Assembly (NCBI GenBank): GCA_020025675.1
Contig: JAHHRS010000037.1
Span: forward strand, 1-21,888
Source: Oscillospiraceae bacterium
GTDB lineage: Bacteria > Bacillota > Clostridia > Oscillospirales > Oscillospiraceae
Length of the DNA: 21,888 nucleotides
Reading direction: 5' to 3'
Shown piece by piece: positions 1 to 6,421 of the stretch. The notes under the pieces were generated by a model. That model made no database searches. It saw only the letters and a program-made list of their open reading frames with translations, and was not told where the DNA came from. The translations under genes and the position numbers were made by a program. Positions within the stretch are counted from its first letter, which is position 1, and each line of letters opens with the position of its first letter.

Positions 1-15
1 CAGACCGTAGCTCTT

Positions 16-46
16 TGTCGAAAACCTCCGAAGGAGTTTTTCGACA
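16..46. terminator. Hairpin, outer member of a tandem terminator pair
   Basis: Arms at 17-29 and 33-45 pair over 13 positions with a single mismatch, and T16/A46 extends the stem. The loop is GAA on the plus strand. Read on the minus strand the loop is closed as C(UUCG)G, a very stable tetraloop, with TTTT in the 3' arm. It lies 44 bases past the stop of spoVFB and may act as its second terminator. It could equally be part of the terminator of a plus-strand gene that ends before the window. Confidence 0.55.
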
Positions 47-51
47 GCCTC

Positions 52-75
52 AAAGCTCCCCGAAGGGAGCTTTTT
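52..75. terminator. Rho-independent terminator, probably bidirectional
   Basis: A perfect 9-bp stem pairs 52-60 with 65-73. The loop is CGAA on the plus strand and UUCG on the minus strand. On the plus strand it is followed by TTTTT (71-75), a good U-tract, so it suits a plus-strand gene entering from the left. On the minus strand it starts about 15 bases after the spoVFB stop, with the C(UUCG)G tetraloop but only a short U-run. Both uses are plausible. Confidence 0.7.
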
Positions 76-88
76 AAGTTTAGCATTG

Positions 89-661
89 TTATTTTAAAAT
101 AGGCTGTAACTGTCTGCCCTCCAGTGCCGCTTCTACGCTTTGTTTTAAGAGAGTGAAGTCTGCCTGCAGGGAATAGGGCTTTTTATCAGGGGCATCCTGT
201 CCGAATGGGACAAAATATATGTTTTTCTTATTTAACAGTCTTGCTATATTTTCGGCAGAGCCGGATAGTCCGTCGTTTGTTGAAAGAGCTATTATTACAG
301 GTTTTCCGTTTCTCAGGTGAGTTTTTGCCGCCATTAAAACCGCGCTGTCCGTTATGCCGTGGGCAAGCTTGGCAAGAGTATTTCCGGTGCAAGGGGCTAT
401 AAGCAGTGCCGCCATTGGCTTTGCAGGTCCCAAGGGCTCTGCATCCGCTATGGTTCGGACAGGTTCTTTTCCTGTCAGCTTTCTAAGCTTTTCAAGGTTT
501 TCCTCCGCCGTTCCGAAACGGCTTGAAGTTTTGGCGGCAGTTTCGCTCATAATAGGAATTAAATCAAAATCTTCCTTTAAGCACTCAGCCGCATTAAACA
601 GTTTTTCATATGTGCAATAGGAACCGCAGAGGGCAAGGCCCAGCTTTCGTTTTACGCTCAT
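89..661 (-). CDS. spoVFB: Dipicolinate synthase subunit B (SpoVFB/DpaB)
   Basis: This is subunit B of the enzyme that makes dipicolinic acid from the lysine-pathway intermediate in the mother cell; the product is loaded into the spore core with calcium. The protein (190 aa) has the flavoprotein-like fold signature of the family: an early glycine-rich LALCGS segment after a basic start, and LLIAPCTGNTLAKLA in the middle, the conserved P-C-T-G-N-T element. Length fits the family, which is about 200 aa. A start at 667 would overlap the spoVFA stop as ATGA. However, AGGAGG at 669-674 sits almost against that ATG and 7 bases before the ATG at 661, so I choose 661. It follows spoVFA directly and is surely co-transcribed and translationally coupled. 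In Bacillus subtilis the operon is under sigma-K; that is known for the family, not shown here. Confidence 0.93.
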   Translation of the reverse strand: MSVKRKLGLALCGSYCTYEKLFNAAECLKEDFDLIPIMSETAAKTSSRFGTAEENLEKLRKLTGKEPVRTIADAEPLGPAKPMAALLIAPCTGNTLAKLAHGITDSAVLMAAKTHLRNGKPVIIALSTNDGLSGSAENIARLLNKKNIYFVPFGQDAPDKKPYSLQADFTLLKQSVEAALEGRQLQPILK

Positions 662-663
662 AT

Positions 664-1524
664 TCATTCCTCCTGCTCCTTAATTGCCTCATATATGGCT
701 TTTTTCATAAGCACAGCTCCGGTATAGGGGGAGCTTTTGCCGGGAAGTCCCGGTGCTGACAACACACAGAGCCCTATATTTTCGGCTAGATTTTTGTCAA
801 AACCTCCCGGCGGAGAGGCAAGCTCCAAAATAACCGTACCGCTTTCGCAGCAGCAAAGCATAGCTTCTGTTATTACCCTATCGGGAACTGTATTTATAAT
901 GAAGTCAAAATCCCCGATTTCCCCCTCAAGGGCTGAGTATTCCAGTGCTCTTATTCCCAGTGCTTCTGCAAACGCTCTGTCTCCGGCTTTTCTTGCAACC
1001 ACAACCGGCCTTGCCCCAAGCGCCAGTAAACGCAGGGAAACTATTTTCCCTATTCTGCCAAAGCCCGTTATAAGTACGTCTGAGTCCCAAAGGCTTTTTT
1101 CACTGTTGGCCATCAGCTTTTCCAGTGCCCCCTCGGCAGTCAGAGCGGCATTGCCGTACACAAAATCCGGTCTCTGCATAATGTCTTTAACATGCAGTCC
1201 TGCTTTTACTGCACTCAGTGTGCTTCGGTCGCTAAGCCTGCCGGCACATAATATCTGCCCTTTCCACAGCGCTGCAATAAGTTCTTTCATGCTCAAAAGT
1301 TCTGAGGACAAAGGGGTGTTCAAAAGCCCGCCATTTTCGGCAGGTGTGGGCAGTACTACACAATCCGTCCCATAAACCGCACTTTGTAAGCAGCCCGCTT
1401 TAGGAATTTCCTTCGGAAGCTCAGCCTTTTCCAGCGCAAAGCTGCTCACCTTATGTCCGTCCCTTAAAAGCAGGCCACATAAATGAGCCATTCGTCTGTC
1501 TCCGCCCAAAATCGCAAACCTCAC
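664..1524 (-). CDS. spoVFA: Dipicolinate synthase subunit A (SpoVFA/DpaA)
   Basis: This is subunit A of dipicolinate synthase, the NAD(P)-binding partner of SpoVFB. The N-terminus after the proposed start reads MRFAILGGDRRMAHLC, the family's opening IGGD-R element. A second Rossmann signature, LITGFGRIGKIVSLRLLALG, lies in the middle, followed by a typical C-terminal segment with LELASPPGG and APGLPGKSSPYTG. An ATG at 1548 would give 294 aa. But the sequence GGAGGTGAT (minus strand, 1539-1531) is a nine-base match to the 16S rRNA 3' end and lies inside that ORF, six bases before an in-frame GTG at 1524. I therefore choose GTG (286 aa), which also removes eight N-terminal residues (MKRGGDAD) that precede the family's opening sequence. 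First gene of a two-gene operon with spoVFB. Confidence 0.92.
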   Translation of the reverse strand: MRFAILGGDRRMAHLCGLLLRDGHKVSSFALEKAELPKEIPKAGCLQSAVYGTDCVVLPTPAENGGLLNTPLSSELLSMKELIAALWKGQILCAGRLSDRSTLSAVKAGLHVKDIMQRPDFVYGNAALTAEGALEKLMANSEKSLWDSDVLITGFGRIGKIVSLRLLALGARPVVVARKAGDRAFAEALGIRALEYSALEGEIGDFDFIINTVPDRVITEAMLCCCESGTVILELASPPGGFDKNLAENIGLCVLSAPGLPGKSSPYTGAVLMKKAIYEAIKEQEE

Positions 1525-1554
1525 ATCTGCATCACCTCCACGTTTCATACTATT

Positions 1555-1587
1555 CCTGTGGACAGGGGACTGTTCATGTGTTAGAAT
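1555..1587 (+). promoter_or_regulatory. Sigma-A promoter for thyA-folA
   Basis: TGGACA at 1559-1564 and TAGAAT at 1582-1587 are separated by exactly 17 bases. An extended -10 element, TGT at 1579-1581, precedes the -10. Each hexamer has one mismatch to consensus. A small inverted repeat, CCTGT-GG-ACAGG at 1555-1566, covers the -35 and could be an operator, though it is short. The leader to the thyA start would be about 26 bases, carrying AAAGGCGG at 1605-1612 as the ribosome binding site. Confidence 0.6.
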
Positions 1588-1619
1588 ATTGAAAACAATT
1601 CTGTAAAGGCGGCATTGAA

Positions 1620-2450
1620 ATGAGCATAGCAGACCAGATATTTATAAGTAACTGTAAAGATATATTGGAAAACGGTGTATGGGACACCGATTTAGATGTA
1701 CGCCCCCGCTGGGAGGACGGAACACCCGCCCACACCGTAAAAAAATTCGGTATTGTAAACCGCTACGACCTTTCCAAGGAATTTCCTATTCTTACCATTA
1801 GACGTACTTTCTGGAAATCCGCTGTTGACGAACTTCTCTGGATCTGGCAGAAAAAGAGCAACAATGTGAATGATCTGCGCACCCGCGTATGGGATGCATG
1901 GGCCGATGAAAACGGCTCTATCGGCAAAGCCTACGGCTATCAGCTGGCCATTAAGCACCACTACCCGGAGGGTGATATGGATCAGGTGGATAAAGTAATA
2001 TGGGACTTAAAGCATAATCCTGCTTCCCGCCGCATTATGACCAACATATATAACTTTGCCGATCTCTCCGAAATGGCCCTCTACCCATGCGCCTATTCCA
2101 TGACCTTTAACGTCAGCGGCAACCGTCTGAACGCTATTTTGAACCAGCGCTCTCAGGATATGCTGGCGGCTAACAACTGGAATGTGGTGCAATACAGTGT
2201 CCTGACCATGATGATGGCTCAAATTTCAGGCTTTGAGCCCGGTGAATTGGTTCACGTTATAGCCGATGCCCATATTTACGACAGACATGTTCCCGTTATA
2301 GAAGAGCTTATTAAGAATGAGCCTAAACCCGCTCCCACATTTACAATTGATAAATCCGTGGACGATTTCTATAAATTTACAAGAGACAGCTTTAAAGTTG
2401 AAAACTACGAATATTCAGAATTTACCGGCAAAATACCGGTGGCACTTTAA
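1620..2450 (+). CDS. thyA: Thymidylate synthase ThyA
   Basis: Converts dUMP and methylenetetrahydrofolate to dTMP and dihydrofolate in the cytoplasm. The 276-aa protein has the family landmarks: RPRWEDG near residue 28, the RRTFWKSAVDELLW helix at 61-74, the catalytic cysteine C157 in ALYPCAYSMTF, then LNQRSQDML and a late HVIADAHIYDRHV element. The residue after the nucleophile is Ala where Escherichia coli has His (PCH), and the RSCD phosphate/dUMP element reads RSQD. I believe these variants are seen in other clostridial ThyA proteins, so I take the enzyme as active. It is followed after four bases by folA, which recycles the dihydrofolate it makes. Length is close to the usual 264-280. 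Confidence 0.96.
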   Translation: MSIADQIFISNCKDILENGVWDTDLDVRPRWEDGTPAHTVKKFGIVNRYDLSKEFPILTIRRTFWKSAVDELLWIWQKKSNNVNDLRTRVWDAWADENGSIGKAYGYQLAIKHHYPEGDMDQVDKVIWDLKHNPASRRIMTNIYNFADLSEMALYPCAYSMTFNVSGNRLNAILNQRSQDMLAANNWNVVQYSVLTMMMAQISGFEPGELVHVIADAHIYDRHVPVIEELIKNEPKPAPTFTIDKSVDDFYKFTRDSFKVENYEYSEFTGKIPVAL

Positions 2451-2454
2451 TGAT

Positions 2455-2940
2455 ATGGAAGCAATAGTAGCAGTATATTCAGACTGGGGCATAGGAAGCG
2501 ACGGCACCCAGCAGGTAGTTTTAAAGGCAGACCGTGCCCATTTCCGTGATATAACCACAGGAAACGCCGTCATCGTGGGCAGGAAAACACTTGAGGACTT
2601 TCCCGGAGGAAGGCCCCTCAAAAACCGCCGTAACATAGTTGTCACAAGGCAGGATATAAGCATAGAGGGTGCCGCTGTTGTTCACAGCACAGAAGAAGCC
2701 CTTAAAGAAGCCGAAAAGCAGGAGAGAACTATAATAATAGGCGGCGCAAGTATTTATAAACAGTTCTTCCCCTTTACGGACCTTGTACACATTACTAAAA
2801 TTGAATTAGCTCCCCCATCGGACAGCTTTTTCCCAAATCTTGACAGTCTCCCCGACTGGAAACTGGAAAGCGCCTCCGAATGGTTGGAGGAAAACGGTAT
2901 ACGTTACAGCTTTTGTACCTATCGCCGCATTAAGCCGTAA
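2455..2940 (+). CDS. folA: Dihydrofolate reductase, divergent
   Basis: Reduces dihydrofolate to tetrahydrofolate with NADPH, closing the cycle started by ThyA. The 161-aa length is typical. Visible landmarks are IVAVYSDWGIG at 4-14, the acidic substrate residue D26 (in LKAD), VGRKT at 41-45, GRPLKNRRN at 52-60 and the cofactor glycines in IIIGGASIY at 93-101. The usual LPW stretch before the acidic residue is replaced by QQVVLKAD, so the conserved Trp and Pro residues are missing. A longer reading frame open from 2317 overlaps thyA in another frame. The ATG at 2455 is the right start because it begins the family homology and sits four bases after the thyA stop. There is only a weak GGTGG upstream, so translation probably depends on coupling to thyA. 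Its 3' end overlaps the end of spoIID by 11 bases. Confidence 0.9.
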   Translation: MEAIVAVYSDWGIGSDGTQQVVLKADRAHFRDITTGNAVIVGRKTLEDFPGGRPLKNRRNIVVTRQDISIEGAAVVHSTEEALKEAEKQERTIIIGGASIYKQFFPFTDLVHITKIELAPPSDSFFPNLDSLPDWKLESASEWLEENGIRYSFCTYRRIKP

Positions 2941-4027
2941 GGGTAGTACCGGGATAATAATGAGCCAGTATTTCAGCATAGCTTTCGCCTCTTTCAGCCA
3001 TGAGCTTTGCTCCGTACTGGCTCATTCCAACTCCGTGCCCAAACCCCTTTACGGTAAAAAGGAATTTTCCGTCCTTATATTCAAGGGTAAAAGCCGTTGA
3101 ACGGAGAGAGAAAAGCTCCCTTATTTCTGTACCCTTGATTTTCACATTACCCAAGCTAATATTTGCCACTCTGCCGCTGTCGTCAAGTTGGCACTCACCT
3201 ATCCAGCTATCCTCACTTCCTGTGAAATCCGCCTCCGGCTTTAAGGAGAGAACGCAGTCTCTAAAGTCTATAGGCGCACACTCCAGAGTGCTTATAAAAT
3301 TCGGAACATTGCTTTCGCTCTCCGGACTGTCAACACTCACAAGGTATGGCCGGCTGTTCCATACCTGACCGCAGTCCTCTGTAGCCCCTGCGGAGGAAGA
3401 ATGGAAGGCTGCAAAAACCGGTTTCCCCTCATAGCTTAAATACTGCCCTGCCGTTTCTTCTACGGCTGAGCTTATTTTTTCATATTTTTCCTGAAACTCA
3501 TCTCCCCAGTTTTCCCTCATATCTTCCCTGCTTATCCATGCCTGACAGCAGTTAAAATCAGTGCATACCTGAGCGTCTCCGTGTTTGCCGGAGCTTGCGC
3601 AGTAAAGGGCATAACTTCTGGCCGCAACCGCCTGTGCCTTTAAAGCCTCTTTGGCAAAATCTGCCGGCATTTCCGCAGCTACAACGCCTATTATGTATGC
3701 TTGCATGTCCATCTCCACCGGCTCGCTGCCCACTAAGACTTTTATTTTTTTCGGTGCAGGTTTCTCGGCAGTTATGATATGGGGCTTTATTTCTTTAACT
3801 TCTTGGGAGACCTTTTCTTCCCTAGGCGCAGGCACATTTATTTCTGCCGAATCAGGGTCGTTTGCTTCTTTGAGCTGTTCACTTTCCGGAAACTGGGGTC
3901 CTTCATCGCAGGCTTCAATTTCTTTAGTCTGCTCCTTTGCAGGGCTTTCCTGCCTTATCTCAACCACATAAGGCAGAAAAATTGTAATAAAAAGGGCAAT
4001 ATATGCCAGAATTATTGTTTTCTTCAC
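2930..4027 (-). CDS. spoIID: Stage II sporulation protein D, SpoIID
   Basis: A membrane-anchored lytic transglycosylase of the engulfment machinery, which cuts peptidoglycan after SpoIIP during engulfment of the forespore. The protein (365 aa) has one N-terminal membrane segment (about residues 3-22) and a charged, Glu/Pro-rich linker to about residue 95. The SpoIID/LytB domain follows: catalytic Glu E119 in AAEMPADF; C155 and C161 in CTDFNCCQAW, matching the zinc cysteine pair of the Clostridioides difficile enzyme; and the closing GFGHGVGMSQYGA and HYYPGTT motifs. A TTG at 4033 is also in frame, but GGAGG at 4039-4035 is one base from it and seven bases from the GTG at 4027, so GTG is chosen. 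Monocistronic. Its upstream region contains a sigma-E-like promoter. It lies far from the spoIIM/spoIIP genes, which are not in the window. Confidence 0.94.
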   Translation of the reverse strand: MKKTIILAYIALFITIFLPYVVEIRQESPAKEQTKEIEACDEGPQFPESEQLKEANDPDSAEINVPAPREEKVSQEVKEIKPHIITAEKPAPKKIKVLVGSEPVEMDMQAYIIGVVAAEMPADFAKEALKAQAVAARSYALYCASSGKHGDAQVCTDFNCCQAWISREDMRENWGDEFQEKYEKISSAVEETAGQYLSYEGKPVFAAFHSSSAGATEDCGQVWNSRPYLVSVDSPESESNVPNFISTLECAPIDFRDCVLSLKPEADFTGSEDSWIGECQLDDSGRVANISLGNVKIKGTEIRELFSLRSTAFTLEYKDGKFLFTVKGFGHGVGMSQYGAKLMAERGESYAEILAHYYPGTTLTA

Positions 4028-4047
4028 GGTCAATCCTCCGTTTTCGC

Positions 4048-4076
4048 TTGACTGAATATGTAAAAAAGTATAGAAT
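4048..4076 (+). promoter_or_regulatory. Sigma-A promoter for the membrane protein gene at 4143
   Basis: TTGACT at 4048-4053 and TAGAAT at 4071-4076 are spaced by 17 bases, with one mismatch in each hexamer. The expected start near 4083 gives a leader of about 60 bases that contains two inverted repeats. The promoter lies on top of the sequence that drives spoIID in the other direction, so the two could exclude one another. Confidence 0.6.
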
Positions 4077-4081
4077 TATCC
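4053..4081 (-). promoter_or_regulatory. Candidate sigma-E promoter for spoIID
   Basis: Read on the minus strand, GGATAAT at 4081-4075 resembles the sigma-E -35 (KMATATT). After a 14-base spacer, CATATTCA at 4060-4053 partly matches the -10 (CATACANT). The ATA-to-CATA distance is the canonical 16. The -10 match is only partial, so this is a candidate. It is supported by the known sigma-E control of spoIID and by its position just upstream of the GGAGG ribosome binding site. Confidence 0.35.
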
Positions 4082-4084
4082 ACA
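4076..4084 (+). promoter_or_regulatory. Perfect DnaA-box sequence TTATCCACA
   Basis: The nine bases match the bacterial DnaA box consensus exactly. They begin on the last base of the -10 of the plus-strand promoter and reach its expected transcription start, and they also overlap the -35 of the candidate spoIID promoter. A single box can regulate a promoter but does not make an origin. In 22 kb a perfect match on either strand is expected about 0.17 times by chance, so it is suggestive only. Confidence 0.35.
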
Positions 4085-4128
4085 GGGCTTATCCCATGGC
4101 TGGTGCCCTGTAATTCAATGCTATTGAA
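4082..4128 (+). repeat. Two inverted repeats in the leader of the 4143 gene
   Basis: The first repeat pairs ACAGGGC (4082-4088) with GCCCTGT (4105-4111), seven perfect base pairs around a 16-base loop that itself contains the palindrome CCATGG. The second is TTCAAT-GCT-ATTGAA (4114-4128), a compact 6-3-6 palindrome of operator type. Both lie between the predicted transcription start and the ATG at 4143. No U-tract follows the first, so it is not a terminator. Confidence 0.5.
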
Positions 4129-4142
4129 ACGGAACTGTAATT

Positions 4143-4967
4143 ATGCAAAACCAAAAAAAATCTCTTGAAATAAACTGTTATGTTTTAGGTGCCGGTGCTT
4201 TCGGAGTTTTCCTTCGCTGGCTTCAGAATCAGCTGGCCTTCGACGAGGCAGGACTTGCGGAAAAGAGTGTTTTTCACTTTATTGTTCCTGTTTTCATATT
4301 TGCCTCTGCCTATGTGTTTATCCGATTTGTCGATAGCTTTCGGTCAAAACGCTGTTTTCTGCCGGAGGATTTCTGCGGTGCTCTACACAACGAGGGCAAA
4401 AGCTTCTCATTTTTCCGCTGGGCAATAGGTCTTTTAATGTGTCTGGGTGCGCTGGTTGTGTTTTTCACCTGCGAGGTGGATAAAAATCCCGGACTCCTGC
4501 GTGGTATTGCATTTTTCGGCCTGCTGACCGGCATATCCTACCCTCTGTATTTAGGTGCCGCCAACAGGAAGAATGTTCACCCTGCTATTCTCTGCCTGCT
4601 CAGCGTTATGCCTATTCTGCTGTTTTCTTTCTGGCTTGTGGCAACCTATAAAATGAACGACATTAACAGCGTAGTCTGGTCCTTCGGAATTGAGATTGTA
4701 TCAATTATTATATGTATTCTGGCCTTTTTCCGCATGGCGGGTTTTGCCTTTGGCACTCCGAAATCCGGTCACTGTATGTTTTACGCAATGATGGGGTCTG
4801 CAATGTGCGTTATGACGGTTGCCGACACCCGAAACATGGGTCTGCAGATAATGTTTTTTTCCGCTGCATTAATGCTGATTTTCTATAACTGGATAATGAT
4901 TAAAAATCTGGTTCAGCGTAAGGCACAGAGAGAGGAGCCTCTGGAAGACGGTTTTGACAGACTGTAA
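4143..4967 (+). CDS. Multi-pass membrane protein, function unknown
   Basis: I do not recognise the family. The 274-aa product is strongly hydrophobic, with about seven to eight membrane segments (roughly residues 12-26, 43-61, 92-108, 117-137, 146-166, 177-197, 211-229 and 234-253). Between the second and third is a short basic/aromatic loop (FRSKRCFLPEDF), and the protein ends in a charged cytosolic tail (RKAQREEPLEDGFDRL). I see no transporter, protease or kinase signature. The ribosome binding site is weak (CGGAAC, 4130-4135). It stands alone: it has its own sigma-A promoter, diverges from spoIID and is closed by a strong terminator. Neighbourhood suggests, but does not prove, a role in the envelope. 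Codon use and composition look like those of the neighbours. Confidence 0.8.
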   Translation: MQNQKKSLEINCYVLGAGAFGVFLRWLQNQLAFDEAGLAEKSVFHFIVPVFIFASAYVFIRFVDSFRSKRCFLPEDFCGALHNEGKSFSFFRWAIGLLMCLGALVVFFTCEVDKNPGLLRGIAFFGLLTGISYPLYLGAANRKNVHPAILCLLSVMPILLFSFWLVATYKMNDINSVVWSFGIEIVSIIICILAFFRMAGFAFGTPKSGHCMFYAMMGSAMCVMTVADTRNMGLQIMFFSAALMLIFYNWIMIKNLVQRKAQREEPLEDGFDRL

Positions 4968-4981
4968 ATATTAGATGTAAT

Positions 4982-5014
4982 AAAGCCCTGAGAGATATGA
5001 TCTCTCAGGGCTTT
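4982..5014. terminator. Bidirectional terminator between convergent genes
   Basis: A perfect 15-bp stem pairs 4982-4996 with 5000-5014 around a three-base loop, with A-run and T-run flanks built into the stem. It separates the stop of the membrane protein (4967) from the stop of trmO (5019, minus strand), so it ends both transcripts. The plus-strand tail is T-rich (CTTTGACTTTTACTTTT), and on the minus strand the stem ends in TTT. Confidence 0.85.
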
Positions 5015-5018
5015 GACT

Positions 5019-5699
5019 TTACTTTTCTGCACTTAAAACTTTCAATGCTTCATCTTCTACCGAAAATTTAATTTCAAATCCGCTAAACTTCATAGCGTAT
5101 ATTCGTTTAGGGTCATTCTGGTACCTGGGTCTTGGGTCGTTTGCCAATACTCCCCGCAGGGCTTCAAGCTTATTTTGGGGAATTTTTTCCTCTATATCTT
5201 TCGGAATTATAACTTCCAGCATTTTTCCGCCGTCCGGTGCAAATCCGCACAGTGCATCCATGTGGCAGTCGGCATACGGAATGTAGGGTTTAATGTCAAA
5301 TATGGGTGTGCCGTCCATAAGGTCAGCGCCCTCCACATATAGGACAGGCCCAAGATTTTTGTCCTTTTCCAGTCTTATAAGTCTGAGGCAGGAAAGGCCC
5401 AAGGCATTTGGTCTAAAGGGAGAACGGGTAGCAAAAACACCCTTTCTTTCGTTTCCGCCAAGTCTTGGGGGTCTGACGGTGGGAGACCAGCCGCCTTTAA
5501 TGTTTTCCGAAAACTGCCATATAACCCAAATATGGGAAAAATCCTCAATTCCCCTGAATGCCTCCATATCCCGATACTGAGGTTCAAAAACAATACGGCT
5601 TTGAAGTTGAGATACTATTCCCGCCTGTCTCGGTATTCCGAACTTTGTGGGAAAGTCGCTCTCCATTCTGGCTATCGGTGAAATTTTATAATCTTCCAT
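5019..5699 (-). CDS. trmO: tRNA (N6-methyl-t6A37) methyltransferase TrmO (TsaA/YaeB)
   Basis: A SAM-dependent enzyme that N6-methylates threonylcarbamoyl-adenosine at position 37 of certain tRNAs. The 226-aa protein shows the family in order: ISPIARMESDFPTKFGIPRQ at the start, then HIWVIWQF. RPPRLGG and RKGVFATRSPFRPNALGLS form the long conserved middle block, followed by GADLMDGTPIFDIKPYIPY and the C-terminal DPRPRY. This makes it the SPOUT-unrelated beta-barrel (UPF0066) type. It is the last gene of the miaB-mutS-CPBP-trmO operon and starts one base after the upstream stop codon, with GGAG about 12 bases before the ATG. A short C-terminal extension rich in Glu and Lys follows the family domain. 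Confidence 0.92.
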   Translation of the reverse strand: MEDYKISPIARMESDFPTKFGIPRQAGIVSQLQSRIVFEPQYRDMEAFRGIEDFSHIWVIWQFSENIKGGWSPTVRPPRLGGNERKGVFATRSPFRPNALGLSCLRLIRLEKDKNLGPVLYVEGADLMDGTPIFDIKPYIPYADCHMDALCGFAPDGGKMLEVIIPKDIEEKIPQNKLEALRGVLANDPRPRYQNDPKRIYAMKFSGFEIKFSVEDEALKVLSAEK

Positions 5700-5700
5700 A

Positions 5701-6420
5701 TCACATAAGTGCTCCGGACATTTGTTGCAGAGAGTACATCAGATTTACGGAAATTGCGTTTATAACCATGTGCAGACTTATGCTTCCCCATATACTGCCG
5801 CACTTTTCATAAGCCCTGCACAGCAGATATGAGACCGGGATATACTGAACGATATATATCCAGTATGACGGATTTCCTATGGCATAGCCCCAGACATGGT
5901 AAGCGGAAAAGACCAGAATACTCACAATGTAAGCGCCTATTCTGCTGTATTTTCTCAAAACGCCGAAAACACCCGCTCTGAACAAAATCTCTTCCAGTAC
6001 CGGTGCCATGAAAACCGCCATTGCAGCTGTTTTTCCGTACTCCATGGAAGCAAGGCCCATAACAGCAGCGTTATTGGGATTTTCCATAGGATCAAGTTTA
6101 AATAACAGAAGGTTCACCACCATGTTCATTAATATCATAAGGCCGTAGCAAAGGCAGACCTGAAGAACACAGTGCATAAAATTTTCTATAAAGGGGTCAA
6201 AATCCCGGCGCAGAAATCTCCAGCAAAAAGACACAATATAGCAAACACCTATAATATACACCAAAAGATTTGCCCAAGTCTCGCTTATAATACCTTTATA
6301 CATAAAAAACGGCATAATAAGCGGCAACAGGAACATATGTACAGGCAGATACAGCAGCGTTGCAATTGCTTCTTTTTTAGTAAGAGCGCTGTTAAATTCT
6401 ATTTCTTTCCCATTTGTCAT
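5701..6420 (-). CDS. CPBP-family intramembrane metalloprotease (CAAX protease-like)
   Basis: A membrane protein of 239 aa with six or so hydrophobic segments. The three motifs of the CPBP (Abi) family are all present: EEILFR (E143, E144, R148), FSAYH (F171...H175) and HMVIN (H217, N221). The glutamate and histidine residues needed for catalysis or metal binding are intact, so it is likely an active glutamic/metallo-type intramembrane protease. Its substrate cannot be told from sequence; relatives act in bacteriocin immunity, prenyl-protein processing or protein secretion. It lies between mutS and trmO with one-base gaps on both sides, so it is made from the same message, although no functional link to DNA repair or tRNA modification is known to me. 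No strong ribosome binding site; coupling is likely. Confidence 0.9.
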   Translation of the reverse strand: MTNGKEIEFNSALTKKEAIATLLYLPVHMFLLPLIMPFFMYKGIISETWANLLVYIIGVCYIVSFCWRFLRRDFDPFIENFMHCVLQVCLCYGLMILMNMVVNLLLFKLDPMENPNNAAVMGLASMEYGKTAAMAVFMAPVLEEILFRAGVFGVLRKYSRIGAYIVSILVFSAYHVWGYAIGNPSYWIYIVQYIPVSYLLCRAYEKCGSIWGSISLHMVINAISVNLMYSLQQMSGALM

Positions 6421-6421
6421 T

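Noticed and set aside
737..1375. 212-codon open frame on the plus strand opposite spoVFA
   Set aside because: It is the antisense shadow of a clear gene, rich in Ser/Pro/Ala as such shadows are, and has no ribosome binding site or family match.
2317..2454. 46-residue N-terminal extension of DHFR overlapping thyA
   Set aside because: It reads thyA in another frame, and DHFR homology begins at the ATG at 2455.
3000..3971. Plus-strand open frames opposite spoIID
   Set aside because: Ser/Leu-rich shadows with no start signals; SpoIID motifs on the minus strand account for the sequence.
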